Below, in pieces: positions 31,460-39,729 of a stretch of DNA of 42,783 nucleotides (its first letter is position 1; each line of letters opens with the position of its first letter). Made by a program: the position numbers and the translations under genes. Below the pieces are notes generated by a model. That model searched no databases and was not told the DNA's origin. It saw nothing but the letters and a program-made list of their open reading frames with translations. Origin of the DNA: Candidatus Gemmiger excrementigallinarum (GTDB lineage: Bacteria > Bacillota > Clostridia > Oscillospirales > Ruminococcaceae); the NCBI GenBank assembly GCA_019116445.1, contig DXBP01000026.1:1-42783 (forward strand). The letters run 5' to 3'.

Positions 31460-32689
31460 TCAGTCAGCCAGCTGCTTGAGGACCAGCGCTACTTCCCCGC
31501 CCAGAACGCCGACCTTGTTGCAGATCTCCTGGATCTGGGTGGTCGTTGCCGCATCAATGCGGTAGGCGGCTTCGCCGTTTTCCTCCAGAACGGTATGCCC
31601 GGCACCCGCCACATTGGGCAGCAGCGCCGCCGCAACACCGCGCACGCGGATGTACCACGCATACGTACCGGGATCCTGTACCAGCCCTTCCTGTTTGGGA
31701 GCCGGTTTCCAGAACAGGCTGTCATGGACCTTGGCGCCTTCCTTGAGAGCGTCGATCACGTCAGCCACTACGGCGCTGGCGGTGGGCAGTTTTCCGGCAC
31801 CCTTGCCGTAGAAAACCACGTCGCCCAGCATATCCCCCTGCATCAGTACGGCGTTGAATACATCATCCACGCCGGCCAGCTGGTTGGAATTGGGAACCAG
31901 CATCGGTTCCACGCCTACGGCCATCTGGCCGTTCTTGCCCTCGTCATACCAGGCAATCAGCTTGATGGCGGAATCCAGCTTTTCGGCTGCCTTGATGTCG
32001 GTTACGGTAATATCGCGAATACCACGGGTGGGAATATTATCGGGGTATACATGATGCCCGCAGGCCAGACTGGCCAGAATGGCAATTTTGCGGCAGGCAT
32101 CCCGACCATCCACATCATCACCGGGGTCCTTGGTTTCGGCATAGCCCAGCTGCTGCGCGATCTTGAGTGCTTCTGCAAAACTCATGTTCTCCCGTTTCAT
32201 CTTGGTGAGCATGAAGTTGGTGGTGCCGTTGACAATGCCCTGAATCCGGCTGATATGATTCGCTGCCAGGCACTGGTGCATTGGTGTGATGATAGGGGTA
32301 CCGCCGCCAACGCTTGCCTCAAAGAGGAACGCCGCACCGTGCTCGCGGGCCAGGGCCAGCAATTCAGCACCGTGGGTGGCGACCATCTCCTTGTTGGAGG
32401 TACAGACGCTGCGGCCGCTCTCCAGGCACTGCCGCACATACGGGTAGGCAAACTTGGTGCCGCCGATGGTTTCGACCACGACTTTGACCTCGGGGTCCTG
32501 CAGAATGGTATCAATGGACTTGGTGAACAGCGCAGCATCCGGTGAATCGGAAAAATCCCGCACGTCCAGGATGTACTTGACCTCTACCGGTTCCCCGGCG
32601 CGGCGCGCGATGGATGCCGCATTGCGGCGGCAGACTTCCAGTACACCACTGCCCACCGTGCCAAAGCCCATGATTGCGATTTTTGCCAT
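31460..32689 (-). CDS. hom: Homoserine dehydrogenase
   Basis: A 409-residue NAD(P)-dependent enzyme. Nucleotide motif GFGTVGSGVLEV (7-18); catalytic region with SVGGGTPIITPMHQ, then KDPGDDVDGRDACRKIAILA, which holds the conserved Asp and Lys of the active site. The last 80 residues form a short ACT-like regulatory domain. Bacillus-type Hom is about 430 residues, so this is slightly short. Confidence 0.95.
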   Translation of the reverse strand: MAKIAIMGFGTVGSGVLEVCRRNAASIARRAGEPVEVKYILDVRDFSDSPDAALFTKSIDTILQDPEVKVVVETIGGTKFAYPYVRQCLESGRSVCTSNKEMVATHGAELLALAREHGAAFLFEASVGGGTPIITPMHQCLAANHISRIQGIVNGTTNFMLTKMKRENMSFAEALKIAQQLGYAETKDPGDDVDGRDACRKIAILASLACGHHVYPDNIPTRGIRDITVTDIKAAEKLDSAIKLIAWYDEGKNGQMAVGVEPMLVPNSNQLAGVDDVFNAVLMQGDMLGDVVFYGKGAGKLPTASAVVADVIDALKEGAKVHDSLFWKPAPKQEGLVQDPGTYAWYIRVRGVAAALLPNVAGAGHTVLEENGEAAYRIDAATTTQIQEICNKVGVLGGEVALVLKQLAD

Positions 32690-32774
32690 GAATGGTTCCC
32701 CCTTACTTGGTTATGCGGGACCTTCCCTTTCCATCAGTCCCCCGTACAGGCTTTTGCCCGCACCTGCTTTGCGC

Positions 32775-33203
32775 TCAGGCGCCGCGGTGAATCTCCACCA
32801 CACAGGGCTGATGGGAAAGCCGCGTGAGCATCTCTTCCACCGGCATCTGCATCGTACCGGTGCGCACCGTAACTTCCACCTGTGCGGCACCGTTTTCCGG
32901 CCGGGACTGGGTGATCGTTACAATGGACGCACCCGCCGCCGATATGCCCGAAAGCAATGCCTGCAACGCCCCGGTTTTATCCAGCAGGGTTGCCACAACG
33001 GTAATGGACTCGCGGCCGGCTTCGGCATCAAAGACGGTATCTTTATATTTATAGAAGGCGCTGCGGGATATGCCCGCCTGGCGGGCCGCCGTGGAAATAT
33101 TGGTCACCGCACCGGAAGCCAACAGTTCTTTTGCCTGCAGCACTTTGAGAAATACTTCCGGCAGGACGTCCGCATCTACCAGCAGGAATCGGCGATCCGG
33201 CAT
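32775..33203 (-). CDS. ACT-domain regulator, PheB-like (UPF0735)
   Basis: A 142-residue protein: an N-terminal HTH-like segment (NISTAARQAGISRSAFYKYK, about 35-54) and a C-terminal ACT domain (about 70-140, TVVATLLDKTGALQALLSGI). Proteins of this type commonly precede hom or pheA in Firmicutes and are thought to sense amino acids. ATG 33203 follows AAGGAGGGG. First gene of the hom-thrB-lysC group. Confidence 0.85.
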   Translation of the reverse strand: MPDRRFLLVDADVLPEVFLKVLQAKELLASGAVTNISTAARQAGISRSAFYKYKDTVFDAEAGRESITVVATLLDKTGALQALLSGISAAGASIVTITQSRPENGAAQVEVTVRTGTMQMPVEEMLTRLSHQPCVVEIHRGA

Positions 33204-33245
33204 ATTGTCCCCTCCTTGCGTACAGTTGTAGTTTCGACAAGCAAC

Positions 33246-33274
33246 ATCATACCACCGAAAAAGCCGCTTGGCAA
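33246..33274 (-). promoter_or_regulatory. Promoter of the threonine operon
   Basis: Minus strand -35 TTGCCA (33274-33269), 17-bp spacer, -10 TATGAT (33251-33246). The untranslated leader is only about 35 bases, which leaves no room for a T-box or peptide attenuator. Confidence 0.7.
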
Positions 33275-33379
33275 GTATTTTTGCTGGATTTTCGCTCGTT
33301 TTTGGCATTTTGCACAGCGTTCCTCCACTTTAAAGGCTGTTTTTCTACGGCGGTTACCTGTGCGCGGCAGAAAAACAAA

Positions 33380-33411
33380 TGCCCACTCCGGTGCAAGTAC
33401 CAGAGTGGGCA
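33380..33411 (-). terminator. Terminator of the PBP gene
   Basis: TGCCCACTC and GAGTGGGCA form a 9-bp stem, extended by GGT/ACC past one mismatch. Read on the minus strand it is followed by TTTGTTTTT. It lies 24 bases beyond the PBP stop. Confidence 0.75.
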
Positions 33412-33434
33412 CAAGTGTATAAAAGAGAGAAGAA

Positions 33435-36047
33435 TCAGGCTGCCGGCGTTGTGGTATCCGTTGTCTGTGCGCCTTCAGCTGCCTGCTGCGCCAAAGCGGC
33501 GTAGGGATCTTCCTCCGGCGTCGTGTAACTTGCGTCGGGGAGGTTATCCTCGGTATAGTAGCCGGTCGCACCGCCACCGGAAACAATTGCACCGGTGGAA
33601 GTATCAAACTGTTTGGCCACAACACCGTCGGGCATCGGGAATTCTGCGGCTTCCTTGTCGGCCTGCAGTTCTTCCATCAGGTTCTTCCACACCTGCTGGA
33701 TCGGCGCGCCACTGCGCCCCTGACGCCCCAAAGCATACATGTCGGTAGGTTTATCACACCCCCACCACAGGGCCGTGACATAGTAAGGCGTCATACCCGC
33801 AAAGGTATAATCCTTATAGTCACTGGTAGTACCGGTCTTGGCCGCCGCCTCGATGTCGCCGGCGGGTGCCATGCCGCTGGCCGTACCGCCGCTCTTCAGA
33901 ACGTTGGTCATCATGCGGTTCATGATATAGGCGGTAGTGGGATCGATGGCCTGGATGGTATTGATATACTTGGTGTTGTCCAGCACCTCGTTGCCCAGGT
34001 AATCGGTGATCTCGGTGTAGTAGTGGGGCGTGGTAAAGGTGCCGTCATAGAAGATGCTGTAAGCACCGGCCAGCTGCACCACTGTCATACCACGGCTCTG
34101 GGACCCCAGCACCAACGGAGCCAGGTCCATATCGGTTTCTGCGTCAATATAGGTGCATTCCAGCGTGTCATGCACAAAGTTGTACAGGAAGTCCACGCCT
34201 ACCATGTTGCCTACCCACACCGCCACGGTGTTGTAGGACTGACGCAGAGCGTCGTACACCAGCATGGGGTCGCCGTTACCTCCTACATTGCCGTAGTTAA
34301 TAGGCCAAGAACGCCATACATCGGAACGGGACTGGGCAGCTTCGGAGTACGGGTCCATATAGGAATACTCATCCTTCAGCACGCGCTTATCCTCCGCCGA
34401 ATAGAACGGAGCATCCAGCACCTGAGAAGAGTAGTTGATGAGCTTGTAGTCCAGCGCCAGGCAGTAAGCACCGATGGGTTTCATGGTAGAACCGGTCTGG
34501 TGCGGGATGGTGGCACGGTTGGTGCCCAGGTCGTATTTCTTTTCGCCGACACCGCCGCCAATGCCCAGAATGTTGCCGTCATAGTCCAACGTGGCGATGG
34601 CCGCCTGGGTGCGGACCGTTTCGTACACACAGAGATATTCGGTATCATCGTTGGGATAGTTGTCGTCGGTGGAAACGCCCATTTTCAGGGTGGTCTGCTC
34701 ATCGTCGGTGTAGACGGGAATATCATCCACGCCGTACACTGCCAGACCATCCTTGGTCAGGGGCAGGCCGGTGTTTTCATCGAAAGTGACGTCATCCCAG
34801 CTGCTGGTTTCAGCCGGGTAATCCCGCAGGCAGACCGCTTCCTCGTGCCACAATGCGGGGATGTTGCCGTCCGCATCGTACATGGCATTTTCAATGGCCG
34901 TCTGCACCTCAGGGTCCACGGTGGAATACACGCGCAGGCCACCGTTGAAGATCATGGATTTGGCTTCGTCAGCCGTCATGTTCAGCTTTTCCTGCAGGTC
35001 GTTGAGCAGTTCGTAGTACAGCGCGTCGGTAAAGTAGGAGTTCTGGGAAGAACGGGTGGAGTTCTCGGTCGCGCTGCTGGTTTCCGCCAGCGTGATGGTT
35101 TCCGCACAGGCAGAATTGTACTCTTCCTCTGTGATATATCCCTGATTATACATCTCATACAGGACGTGGTTGCGACGGGTAATCAGGTTTTCCGGGTTCG
35201 TGAAGGGATTATAAGCTGTGGGGTTCTTGGTGATGGATGCCAGCACCGCACACTCCGACAGAGTGAGGTCCTCCACGCGTTTGCCGAAGTACTCCTGCGC
35301 GCCAGCCTCCATGCCACAGACAATACCCGTCAGGGGGATGGTATTGAGGTAGGCTTCCAGGATGGTTTCTTTGCTGTAGCGATTGGACAGACCCAAGGCG
35401 CGGAAAATTTCGCGCACCTTACGCATCTTGTCCACCTCGTCATCGCCGGTCAGGTTTTTGACGAGCTGCTGTTCCAGCGTGGATGCACCCTGCTGGAAAC
35501 CGTAGATCGCATGATCGGTAAATTCGTTGAGGGCAGCACCGATGGTACGCTTGATGTTGATACCGGGCTCGTCGTAGAAGTCCTTGTCCTCGATGGCGAT
35601 AACCGCGTGCTGTAGATCTTCCGGCATGGCTGAAAGTTCACGCCAGATACGGTTTTCGCCCTGGGTCAGGGTCGCATACTTGTTGCCGTTTTTATCGTAG
35701 ATGATGGTCGTCTGCTTGTTCTTCTGGTTATCCAGGTCGAGGACCTCGCCGTCATCCGCCGTGACCTGTACAATGTACATCGACAGCAGAACACCGGCCA
35801 CGCTGCCCAGCATGATACACACGCAGAACACACAGCCGATGAAGCGAAGAATCATGACGGGAATGCTGCGCCGTTTCTTCTTCTTTTTCTTCTTCGGGTC
35901 CTGAGGATTGACCGGATTGAACTGCCCGGTCGCACCGTTGTTCGATTTTACGCCATCCGTGGAAATATGGCGCTCCTTTTTGGGTTCTATGGGAACCGCC
36001 TCCTTTGATCCTATCCGAAAAAGCGTTGCCGGCCAATGCCGTAACAC
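33435..36047 (-). CDS. Class A penicillin-binding protein (PBP1A type)
   Basis: A bifunctional peptidoglycan synthase of about 850 residues. Order: a Lys-rich cytoplasmic tail (KKKKKKKRR), one membrane anchor, a GT51 glycosyltransferase (EDKDFYDEPGINIKRTIGAA, GASTLEQQLVKNL), then a transpeptidase with STMK, SYN and KTGTT active-site motifs, and a Thr/Ala-rich end. The coordinate uses the GTG at 36047, the only ordinary start codon between the promoter -10 and the membrane anchor, but it has no ribosome site. A strong AAAGGAGG (36006-35999) instead points to an ATA codon at 35990. Confidence 0.93.
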   Translation of the reverse strand: MLRHWPATLFRIGSKEAVPIEPKKERHISTDGVKSNNGATGQFNPVNPQDPKKKKKKKRRSIPVMILRFIGCVFCVCIMLGSVAGVLLSMYIVQVTADDGEVLDLDNQKNKQTTIIYDKNGNKYATLTQGENRIWRELSAMPEDLQHAVIAIEDKDFYDEPGINIKRTIGAALNEFTDHAIYGFQQGASTLEQQLVKNLTGDDEVDKMRKVREIFRALGLSNRYSKETILEAYLNTIPLTGIVCGMEAGAQEYFGKRVEDLTLSECAVLASITKNPTAYNPFTNPENLITRRNHVLYEMYNQGYITEEEYNSACAETITLAETSSATENSTRSSQNSYFTDALYYELLNDLQEKLNMTADEAKSMIFNGGLRVYSTVDPEVQTAIENAMYDADGNIPALWHEEAVCLRDYPAETSSWDDVTFDENTGLPLTKDGLAVYGVDDIPVYTDDEQTTLKMGVSTDDNYPNDDTEYLCVYETVRTQAAIATLDYDGNILGIGGGVGEKKYDLGTNRATIPHQTGSTMKPIGAYCLALDYKLINYSSQVLDAPFYSAEDKRVLKDEYSYMDPYSEAAQSRSDVWRSWPINYGNVGGNGDPMLVYDALRQSYNTVAVWVGNMVGVDFLYNFVHDTLECTYIDAETDMDLAPLVLGSQSRGMTVVQLAGAYSIFYDGTFTTPHYYTEITDYLGNEVLDNTKYINTIQAIDPTTAYIMNRMMTNVLKSGGTASGMAPAGDIEAAAKTGTTSDYKDYTFAGMTPYYVTALWWGCDKPTDMYALGRQGRSGAPIQQVWKNLMEELQADKEAAEFPMPDGVVAKQFDTSTGAIVSGGGATGYYTEDNLPDASYTTPEEDPYAALAQQAAEGAQTTDTTTPAA

Positions 36048-36072
36048 AGAATTGCAGAGTGCTATAGAATGG

Positions 36073-36081
36073 ATTATACCA
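36073..36081 (-). promoter_or_regulatory. Extended -10 promoter of the PBP gene
   Basis: Minus strand TGGTATAAT: a perfect -10 (36078-36073) with an extended TG one base upstream, and no good -35. Transcription would begin near 36066, so the reading frame further upstream cannot be translated from this transcript. Confidence 0.6.
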
Positions 36082-36181
36082 CAAAAGCACCGCAAAAGTA
36101 CAGTCCGTTACGCAAAATTCACAAGTTTTTGTTTTTTTTACGATATACCGTCCCATACTAACGCCAAAGGAGGGCTATCGG

Positions 36182-36493
36182 ATGGAAAACAAGCATGGAC
36201 GCGGTTCCGTTTTGTATCTTTGGCTGCTGGGGGGTGTTGCCCTGTTGTGCCTGGCGGTCAGTGTATGGTTTTTGCTTCGCGGGCAGGCCCGCCGCCCGGA
36301 ACCCCTGTACCTTTTAAAAGACAATGCCGGGCATGTGGCGTTGTATGCCGGGGATGGCACCGGTCCCCTGGCCCAGTACGACGAGATCTATACCCGCCTG
36401 CTACCCGAAAGCGATGTGCTGGCCCTGCAGCAGGGCGTGCCGATTTACAATGAAACAGAACTGCAGAAGCGTCTGGAAGATTACGGATTCTGA
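36182..36493 (+). CDS. Membrane protein with BofC-like C-terminal domain
   Basis: A 103-residue protein: one membrane helix (about 11-33, LYLWLLGGVALLCLAVSVWF) and an outside domain reading EPLYLLKDNAGHVALY, then LLPESDVLALQQGVPIYNET and a final LEDYGF. This resembles the BofC C-terminal domain common in small Clostridia envelope proteins. BofC in Bacillus restrains a forespore signalling protease; here the role is unknown. ATG follows AAAGGAGGGC. Confidence 0.65.
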   Translation: MENKHGRGSVLYLWLLGGVALLCLAVSVWFLLRGQARRPEPLYLLKDNAGHVALYAGDGTGPLAQYDEIYTRLLPESDVLALQQGVPIYNETELQKRLEDYGF

Positions 36494-36528
36494 ACCGGAA
36501 ATTCCCCGGCGATCTTTAACAACTTTTC

Positions 36529-36557
36529 TTGCGCCGGGCAGCGATTTATGCTATAGT
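36529..36557 (+). promoter_or_regulatory. Promoter of the acyl carrier protein gene
   Basis: -35 TTGCGC (36529-36534), 17-bp spacer, -10 TATAGT (36552-36557), with TGC directly before the -10 (extended -10). The leader is about 30 bases and contains AAAGGAG. Confidence 0.7.
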
Positions 36558-36592
36558 ATGGGTAATTACCATGCTTTAAAGGAGTACTGAAT

Positions 36593-36832
36593 ATGACCGA
36601 ACAGGATATTTTGACTGCGGTGCAGGATATTTTCCGTGACAATTTTGACGACGACAGCCTGGTTATCACCCGTGAAACCTGCGCCGACGACATTGAGGAT
36701 TGGGACAGTCTGGAACAGATCAACCTGCTGACCGCCATCGAGAAGAAATTCAACATCAAGTTCAAACTTTCTGATGTTCGCGGCCTGAAGGACGTGGGCG
36801 ATCTGCTGGACCTGGTGGCACGCATGGTCTGA
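36593..36832 (+). CDS. Acyl carrier protein
   Basis: A 79-residue acyl carrier protein. Ser in the DSLEQINLL motif is the phosphopantetheine site; four-helix size and acidity fit the family. The sequence around it (EDWDSL rather than the fatty-acid DSLD) and the neighbours (MaoC, SDR, GNAT-like) suggest a specialised carrier rather than the main AcpP. An intrinsic terminator separates it from the next gene, so it is made in excess. Confidence 0.9.
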   Translation: MTEQDILTAVQDIFRDNFDDDSLVITRETCADDIEDWDSLEQINLLTAIEKKFNIKFKLSDVRGLKDVGDLLDLVARMV

Positions 36833-36874
36833 TGGACCGGCGTGATTTTATTCCAGCATCATACCATAAAATAG

Positions 36875-36898
36875 GGCGGCCCTGTGCCGCCTTTTTTT
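36875..36898 (+). terminator. Attenuating terminator between ACP and MaoC genes
   Basis: GGCGGC and GCCGCC (36875-36880, 36886-36891) with a 5-base loop, followed by seven T. The next gene begins 25 bases later and shows no promoter of its own that I can support, so partial read-through is likely. Confidence 0.7.
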
Positions 36899-36922
36899 CA
36901 AAAAAGGAAAGAGGAGTCTGTC

Positions 36923-37339
36923 ATGAACCACTATACGTTGGCTGAGATGACCCCCGGACTGACAGAGGAATTCACCGTAACGGTCACTGCCGAAATGATG
37001 GATGCATTCCGGACACTCACCGGCGATGTTTCCCCCATCCACATCGATGCTGCATACGCCAAAGACCGCGGCTACCCTGGCCGTGTGGTCTACGGTATGC
37101 TGGGCGCCAGCTTTTTTTCTACGTTGGCGGGCGTTTATCTGCCGGGCGAGCATTGCCTGCTGCACGGTGTGGAATGTAAATTTGCCAAGCCGGTGTTTAT
37201 CGGCGATACGCTGACCGTAAAAGGCACGGTCCTGCGGGTCAGCGAAATCGGCAACGAAGCGGAAATCAAGGCCGTTATCACCAATCAGAACGGCCAGCGG
37301 GTGACCCGCGGCATCATCAAGGCAGGCCTTGCCAAATAA
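36923..37339 (+). CDS. MaoC-like hotdog hydratase/dehydratase
   Basis: A 138-residue single-hotdog protein with the (R)-specific hydratase motif: catalytic Asp and His in GDVSPIHIDAAYAK, then GYPGRVVYGMLGASFF. Enzymes of this type add or remove water at the 3-hydroxyacyl/2-enoyl stage on CoA or ACP. Start follows AGAGGAG. The neighbours (ACP and SDR) suggest an ACP-bound substrate. Confidence 0.88.
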   Translation: MNHYTLAEMTPGLTEEFTVTVTAEMMDAFRTLTGDVSPIHIDAAYAKDRGYPGRVVYGMLGASFFSTLAGVYLPGEHCLLHGVECKFAKPVFIGDTLTVKGTVLRVSEIGNEAEIKAVITNQNGQRVTRGIIKAGLAK

Positions 37340-37353
37340 GGGAGGATTCCATC

Positions 37354-38094
37354 ATGTCGTATACTTATCTGATCACCGGTGCGACCAGCGATGTGGGCCG
37401 CGCGCTGATTGCCCGTTTGCTGAACGGTGCTCCGGATGCGTTGGTGCTGGCCCAGGGCTGCGGCGACCTGGATAAGCTGGCGTCCCTGTGCCAGCGGTTT
37501 CCCGGCCAGATCCGCCCCTATGACGTGGATCTGTCTGACCGTGCCAAGGTAGATACTTTCATGCAGCTGCTGGAAACGTCTGCCCCGGCACCGACCCATT
37601 TCATCCATCTGCCCGCGCTGCCGGTAATCAACACCAAATTCAAGGCCTTCGACCAGACCCGTTTTGACCGGGACCTGGAGATTCAGGTCCACAGCGCCAT
37701 TCGGATCTGCCGCGGTATACTGCCCGCCATGGCCCGGGCTAAATTCGGGCGGGTCCTCTTCATTCAGACCAGCTACACCATCGGCTGCCCGCCCAAAAAC
37801 ACCGCCGCCTATGTGATGGCCAAAAGCGCCGTCGGCGGTCTTGTAAAGAGCCTGGCTGTGGAGTACGCCAAGTTTGGCGTGACGGTCAACTGCGTGGCCC
37901 CCAGCATGATGGAAACCAACTTTCTGAAGGATACCCCCGACCTTATCGTGCAGGCTGCGGCAGCGGACAACCCCATGGGCCGCAACGCCACCCCCGAGGA
38001 CGTTGTTCCCGCCATGGCGTTTTTACTCTCGGACGAGGCGGGCTTTATCACCGGCGTGACACTGCCGGTCACGGGAGGTTCGGCCATTGTCTGA
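37354..38094 (+). CDS. SDR-family oxidoreductase (FabG-like)
   Basis: A 246-residue short-chain dehydrogenase. NAD(P) motif TGATSDVGRAL (8-18); active-site Ser in FIQTSYT and the YVMAK pair Tyr/Lys; the C-terminal GFITGVTLPVTGG is FabG-like. The cofactor motif TGATSDVG departs from the classic TGxxxGIG. A 3-oxoacyl-ACP or sugar-linked substrate is likely. It is 14 bases after the MaoC gene and overlaps the next. Confidence 0.9.
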   Translation: MSYTYLITGATSDVGRALIARLLNGAPDALVLAQGCGDLDKLASLCQRFPGQIRPYDVDLSDRAKVDTFMQLLETSAPAPTHFIHLPALPVINTKFKAFDQTRFDRDLEIQVHSAIRICRGILPAMARAKFGRVLFIQTSYTIGCPPKNTAAYVMAKSAVGGLVKSLAVEYAKFGVTVNCVAPSMMETNFLKDTPDLIVQAAAADNPMGRNATPEDVVPAMAFLLSDEAGFITGVTLPVTGGSAIV

Positions 38095-39082
38095 CGTGAC
38101 ATTCCGTCTGGCCCGCCTGGGCGAAGACCGGGCCATCATAGACTTCATTAACGAGAATTTCGATATGCGGCTGCCGCTGCTGAATCGCCCCGAACTGTAT
38201 CACCACTACTATGCCGGGCGCGGCGGTGTTCCGCAGTTTGCCGTGGCCGAGCAGGACGGCCAATATGTGAGTGCCGCCGGATACATACTTGCCAACACGA
38301 CACGTCGCCCTGACGTATGGGTCAGTGTATGGGTGGCCGCCAAAGGACATAACGGCGTAGGCCTGGAACTGATGAACGCGCTGCCGGGGCTGCTGCATGC
38401 AAATGTGCTTGCTTGCAACAACATTCGCCCCAACACCTGCACATTCTATCAGTTCCTGGGCTGGCAGGCCGGACGTATCCCCCACTATTACCGTCTGGGA
38501 CGGCGCACCGATTATCAGCTGGCAAAGCCGCTGCGGTACGTTTTGCCGCCGGTGCAGCGGGACCTTGGACTGGAAAAAATCGAATCAGCAGCCGATCTGA
38601 TTCCGCTGGGGATGCCCGCTACCCCGCACACCCCCCGTAAAGATACCTGGTATCTCCGGCGGCGGTATTTTCACTACCCCCACTTCCATTATGATGTGTG
38701 GGCCGCACGGGAACACGGCAAATTACTCGCCTACGTAGTCACCCGCACCGTCACGGCACAGGAAACCGGCTGTGTGCCGGTGGTTCGGCTGGTGGATTTT
38801 ATCGGCGAAGATCAGGTGTTGCCGCGGCTGGGCGGCGCGCTGGATGCCATTCTGCACCGCACCGGCGCTGAGTACATAGACTGCTACAATGTGGGCATTC
38901 CCGCAGAGATCTGGCAGGCGGCCGGTTTCACTGAGCGCGTAGAGGGCGATGGTTGCGTGATTCCCAATTATCTGACGCCACCGTTGCGGGAGAATACGGA
39001 GTACTACTATTTTACCAGCAAACCGGAAAATTTTGTGTTGTTCAAAGCGGACGGCGACCAGGATCGCCCCAACCTGAAATAA
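38087..39082 (+). CDS. GNAT-like acyltransferase, two-domain
   Basis: A 331-residue protein starting at TTG 38087 (GGGAGG eight bases upstream), overlapping the SDR stop by 8 bp. The N-terminal 145 residues look GNAT-like (TFRLARLGEDRAIIDFINEN; GLELMNALPGLLHANVLACN; a late FYQFLGWQAGRIPHYYRLG). The C-terminal half may be a second, degenerate GNAT fold (EYIDCYNVGIPAEIWQAAGF). It might transfer an acyl group from the ACP, but no donor or acceptor is shown. This family is common beside glycan genes; here no glycosyltransferase is near. Confidence 0.65.
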   Translation: MSDVTFRLARLGEDRAIIDFINENFDMRLPLLNRPELYHHYYAGRGGVPQFAVAEQDGQYVSAAGYILANTTRRPDVWVSVWVAAKGHNGVGLELMNALPGLLHANVLACNNIRPNTCTFYQFLGWQAGRIPHYYRLGRRTDYQLAKPLRYVLPPVQRDLGLEKIESAADLIPLGMPATPHTPRKDTWYLRRRYFHYPHFHYDVWAAREHGKLLAYVVTRTVTAQETGCVPVVRLVDFIGEDQVLPRLGGALDAILHRTGAEYIDCYNVGIPAEIWQAAGFTERVEGDGCVIPNYLTPPLRENTEYYYFTSKPENFVLFKADGDQDRPNLK

Positions 39083-39086
39083 TGGC

Positions 39087-39121
39087 AAGTGCCCCGGCTG
39101 CAACCTGCAGCCGGGGCACTT
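39087..39121 (+). terminator. Terminator of the ACP-SDR-GNAT group
   Basis: A perfect 16-bp stem (39087-39102 with 39106-39121) with a 3-base loop. The T tract is short, but the stem is very strong. Confidence 0.75.
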
Positions 39122-39141
39122 ACTTTACCATGGAAAGCAAA

Positions 39142-39167
39142 CAAAAAGACCGCCTGCCGGCGGTCTT
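39142..39167 (-). terminator. Terminator of the HU gene
   Basis: AAGACCGCC and GGCGGTCTT form a 9-bp stem with a 4-base loop; on the minus strand TTT follows. It lies 20 bases beyond the HU stop. Confidence 0.75.
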
Positions 39168-39186
39168 AAAAACGGGGTAAGAGGAT

Positions 39187-39462
39187 TTACTGCGCGACCT
39201 TCTCTTTCAGACGGCCGCTGGCCTTGAAGCCGGGAATTGCAGTGGGTTCCAGCTTGCTGGTCACCTTGGTTTTGGGATTGGTAAAGTTCTTGGTCTGGCG
39301 CTCCCGCATTTCAAAGCGGCCAAACCCAGCAATCGTAACCTTATCGCCGCCCTTGAGCACGTCACCGATGGTGCCGAAAATGCAATCCATGACCTTTTCC
39401 ACTTCGCCGCTGGTCATGCCGGTGTCGTTTGCAACCTTGGTAATCAACTGAGATCTCGTCAT
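39187..39462 (-). CDS. hup: HU-family nucleoid DNA-binding protein
   Basis: A 91-residue histone-like protein. N-terminal dimer helices (TRSQLITKVANDTGMTSGEV), the core GGDKVTIAGFGRFEMRERQT, and the DNA-bending arm region (NPKTKVTSKLEPTAIPGF). It deviates from the usual GRNP arm tip (FTNPKT). It wraps and bends chromosomal DNA and could help element integrase. Confidence 0.95.
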   Translation of the reverse strand: MTRSQLITKVANDTGMTSGEVEKVMDCIFGTIGDVLKGGDKVTIAGFGRFEMRERQTKNFTNPKTKVTSKLEPTAIPGFKASGRLKEKVAQ

Positions 39463-39518
39463 AATTCCTTTATACTCCCTATTGCTTAGGCACAGTGCCT
39501 GTTATTATTACGCCCCAT

Positions 39519-39547
39519 ATTATAGAAAAAATACCGCGCAGAATCAA
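39519..39547 (-). promoter_or_regulatory. Promoter of the HU gene
   Basis: Minus strand -35 TTGATT (39547-39542), 17-bp spacer, -10 TATAAT (39524-39519). The rest of the gap to 39690 shows no gene. Confidence 0.7.
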
Positions 39548-39683
39548 GCGTTTTTGACCAATTACGACGGAAATCGGCAAATGGTCTAAAATTTGCCAAA
39601 CACAGCCGCGAAAATTCCGTCATTCGGCGAATAATCGTTCCTTTTTTGGCGTAATGCCGGGGGAATTTCTGCCCAAAGTCCAT

Positions 39684-39716
39684 AAAAAAAGAGCCTACAC
39701 CCTATGGTACAGGCTC
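39684..39716 (-). terminator. Terminator of carB
   Basis: GAGCCT and AGGCTC (39691-39696, 39711-39716) plus an inner ACC/GGT, with a 2-base internal bulge on each side; seven T follow on the minus strand. Confidence 0.75.
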
Positions 39717-39729
39717 ATTTTTTATGGAA

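Noticed and set aside
33204-33300. T-box or attenuator before the threonine operon
   Set aside because: A good promoter lies at 33246-33274, leaving a leader of about 35 bases with no specifier stem or terminator.
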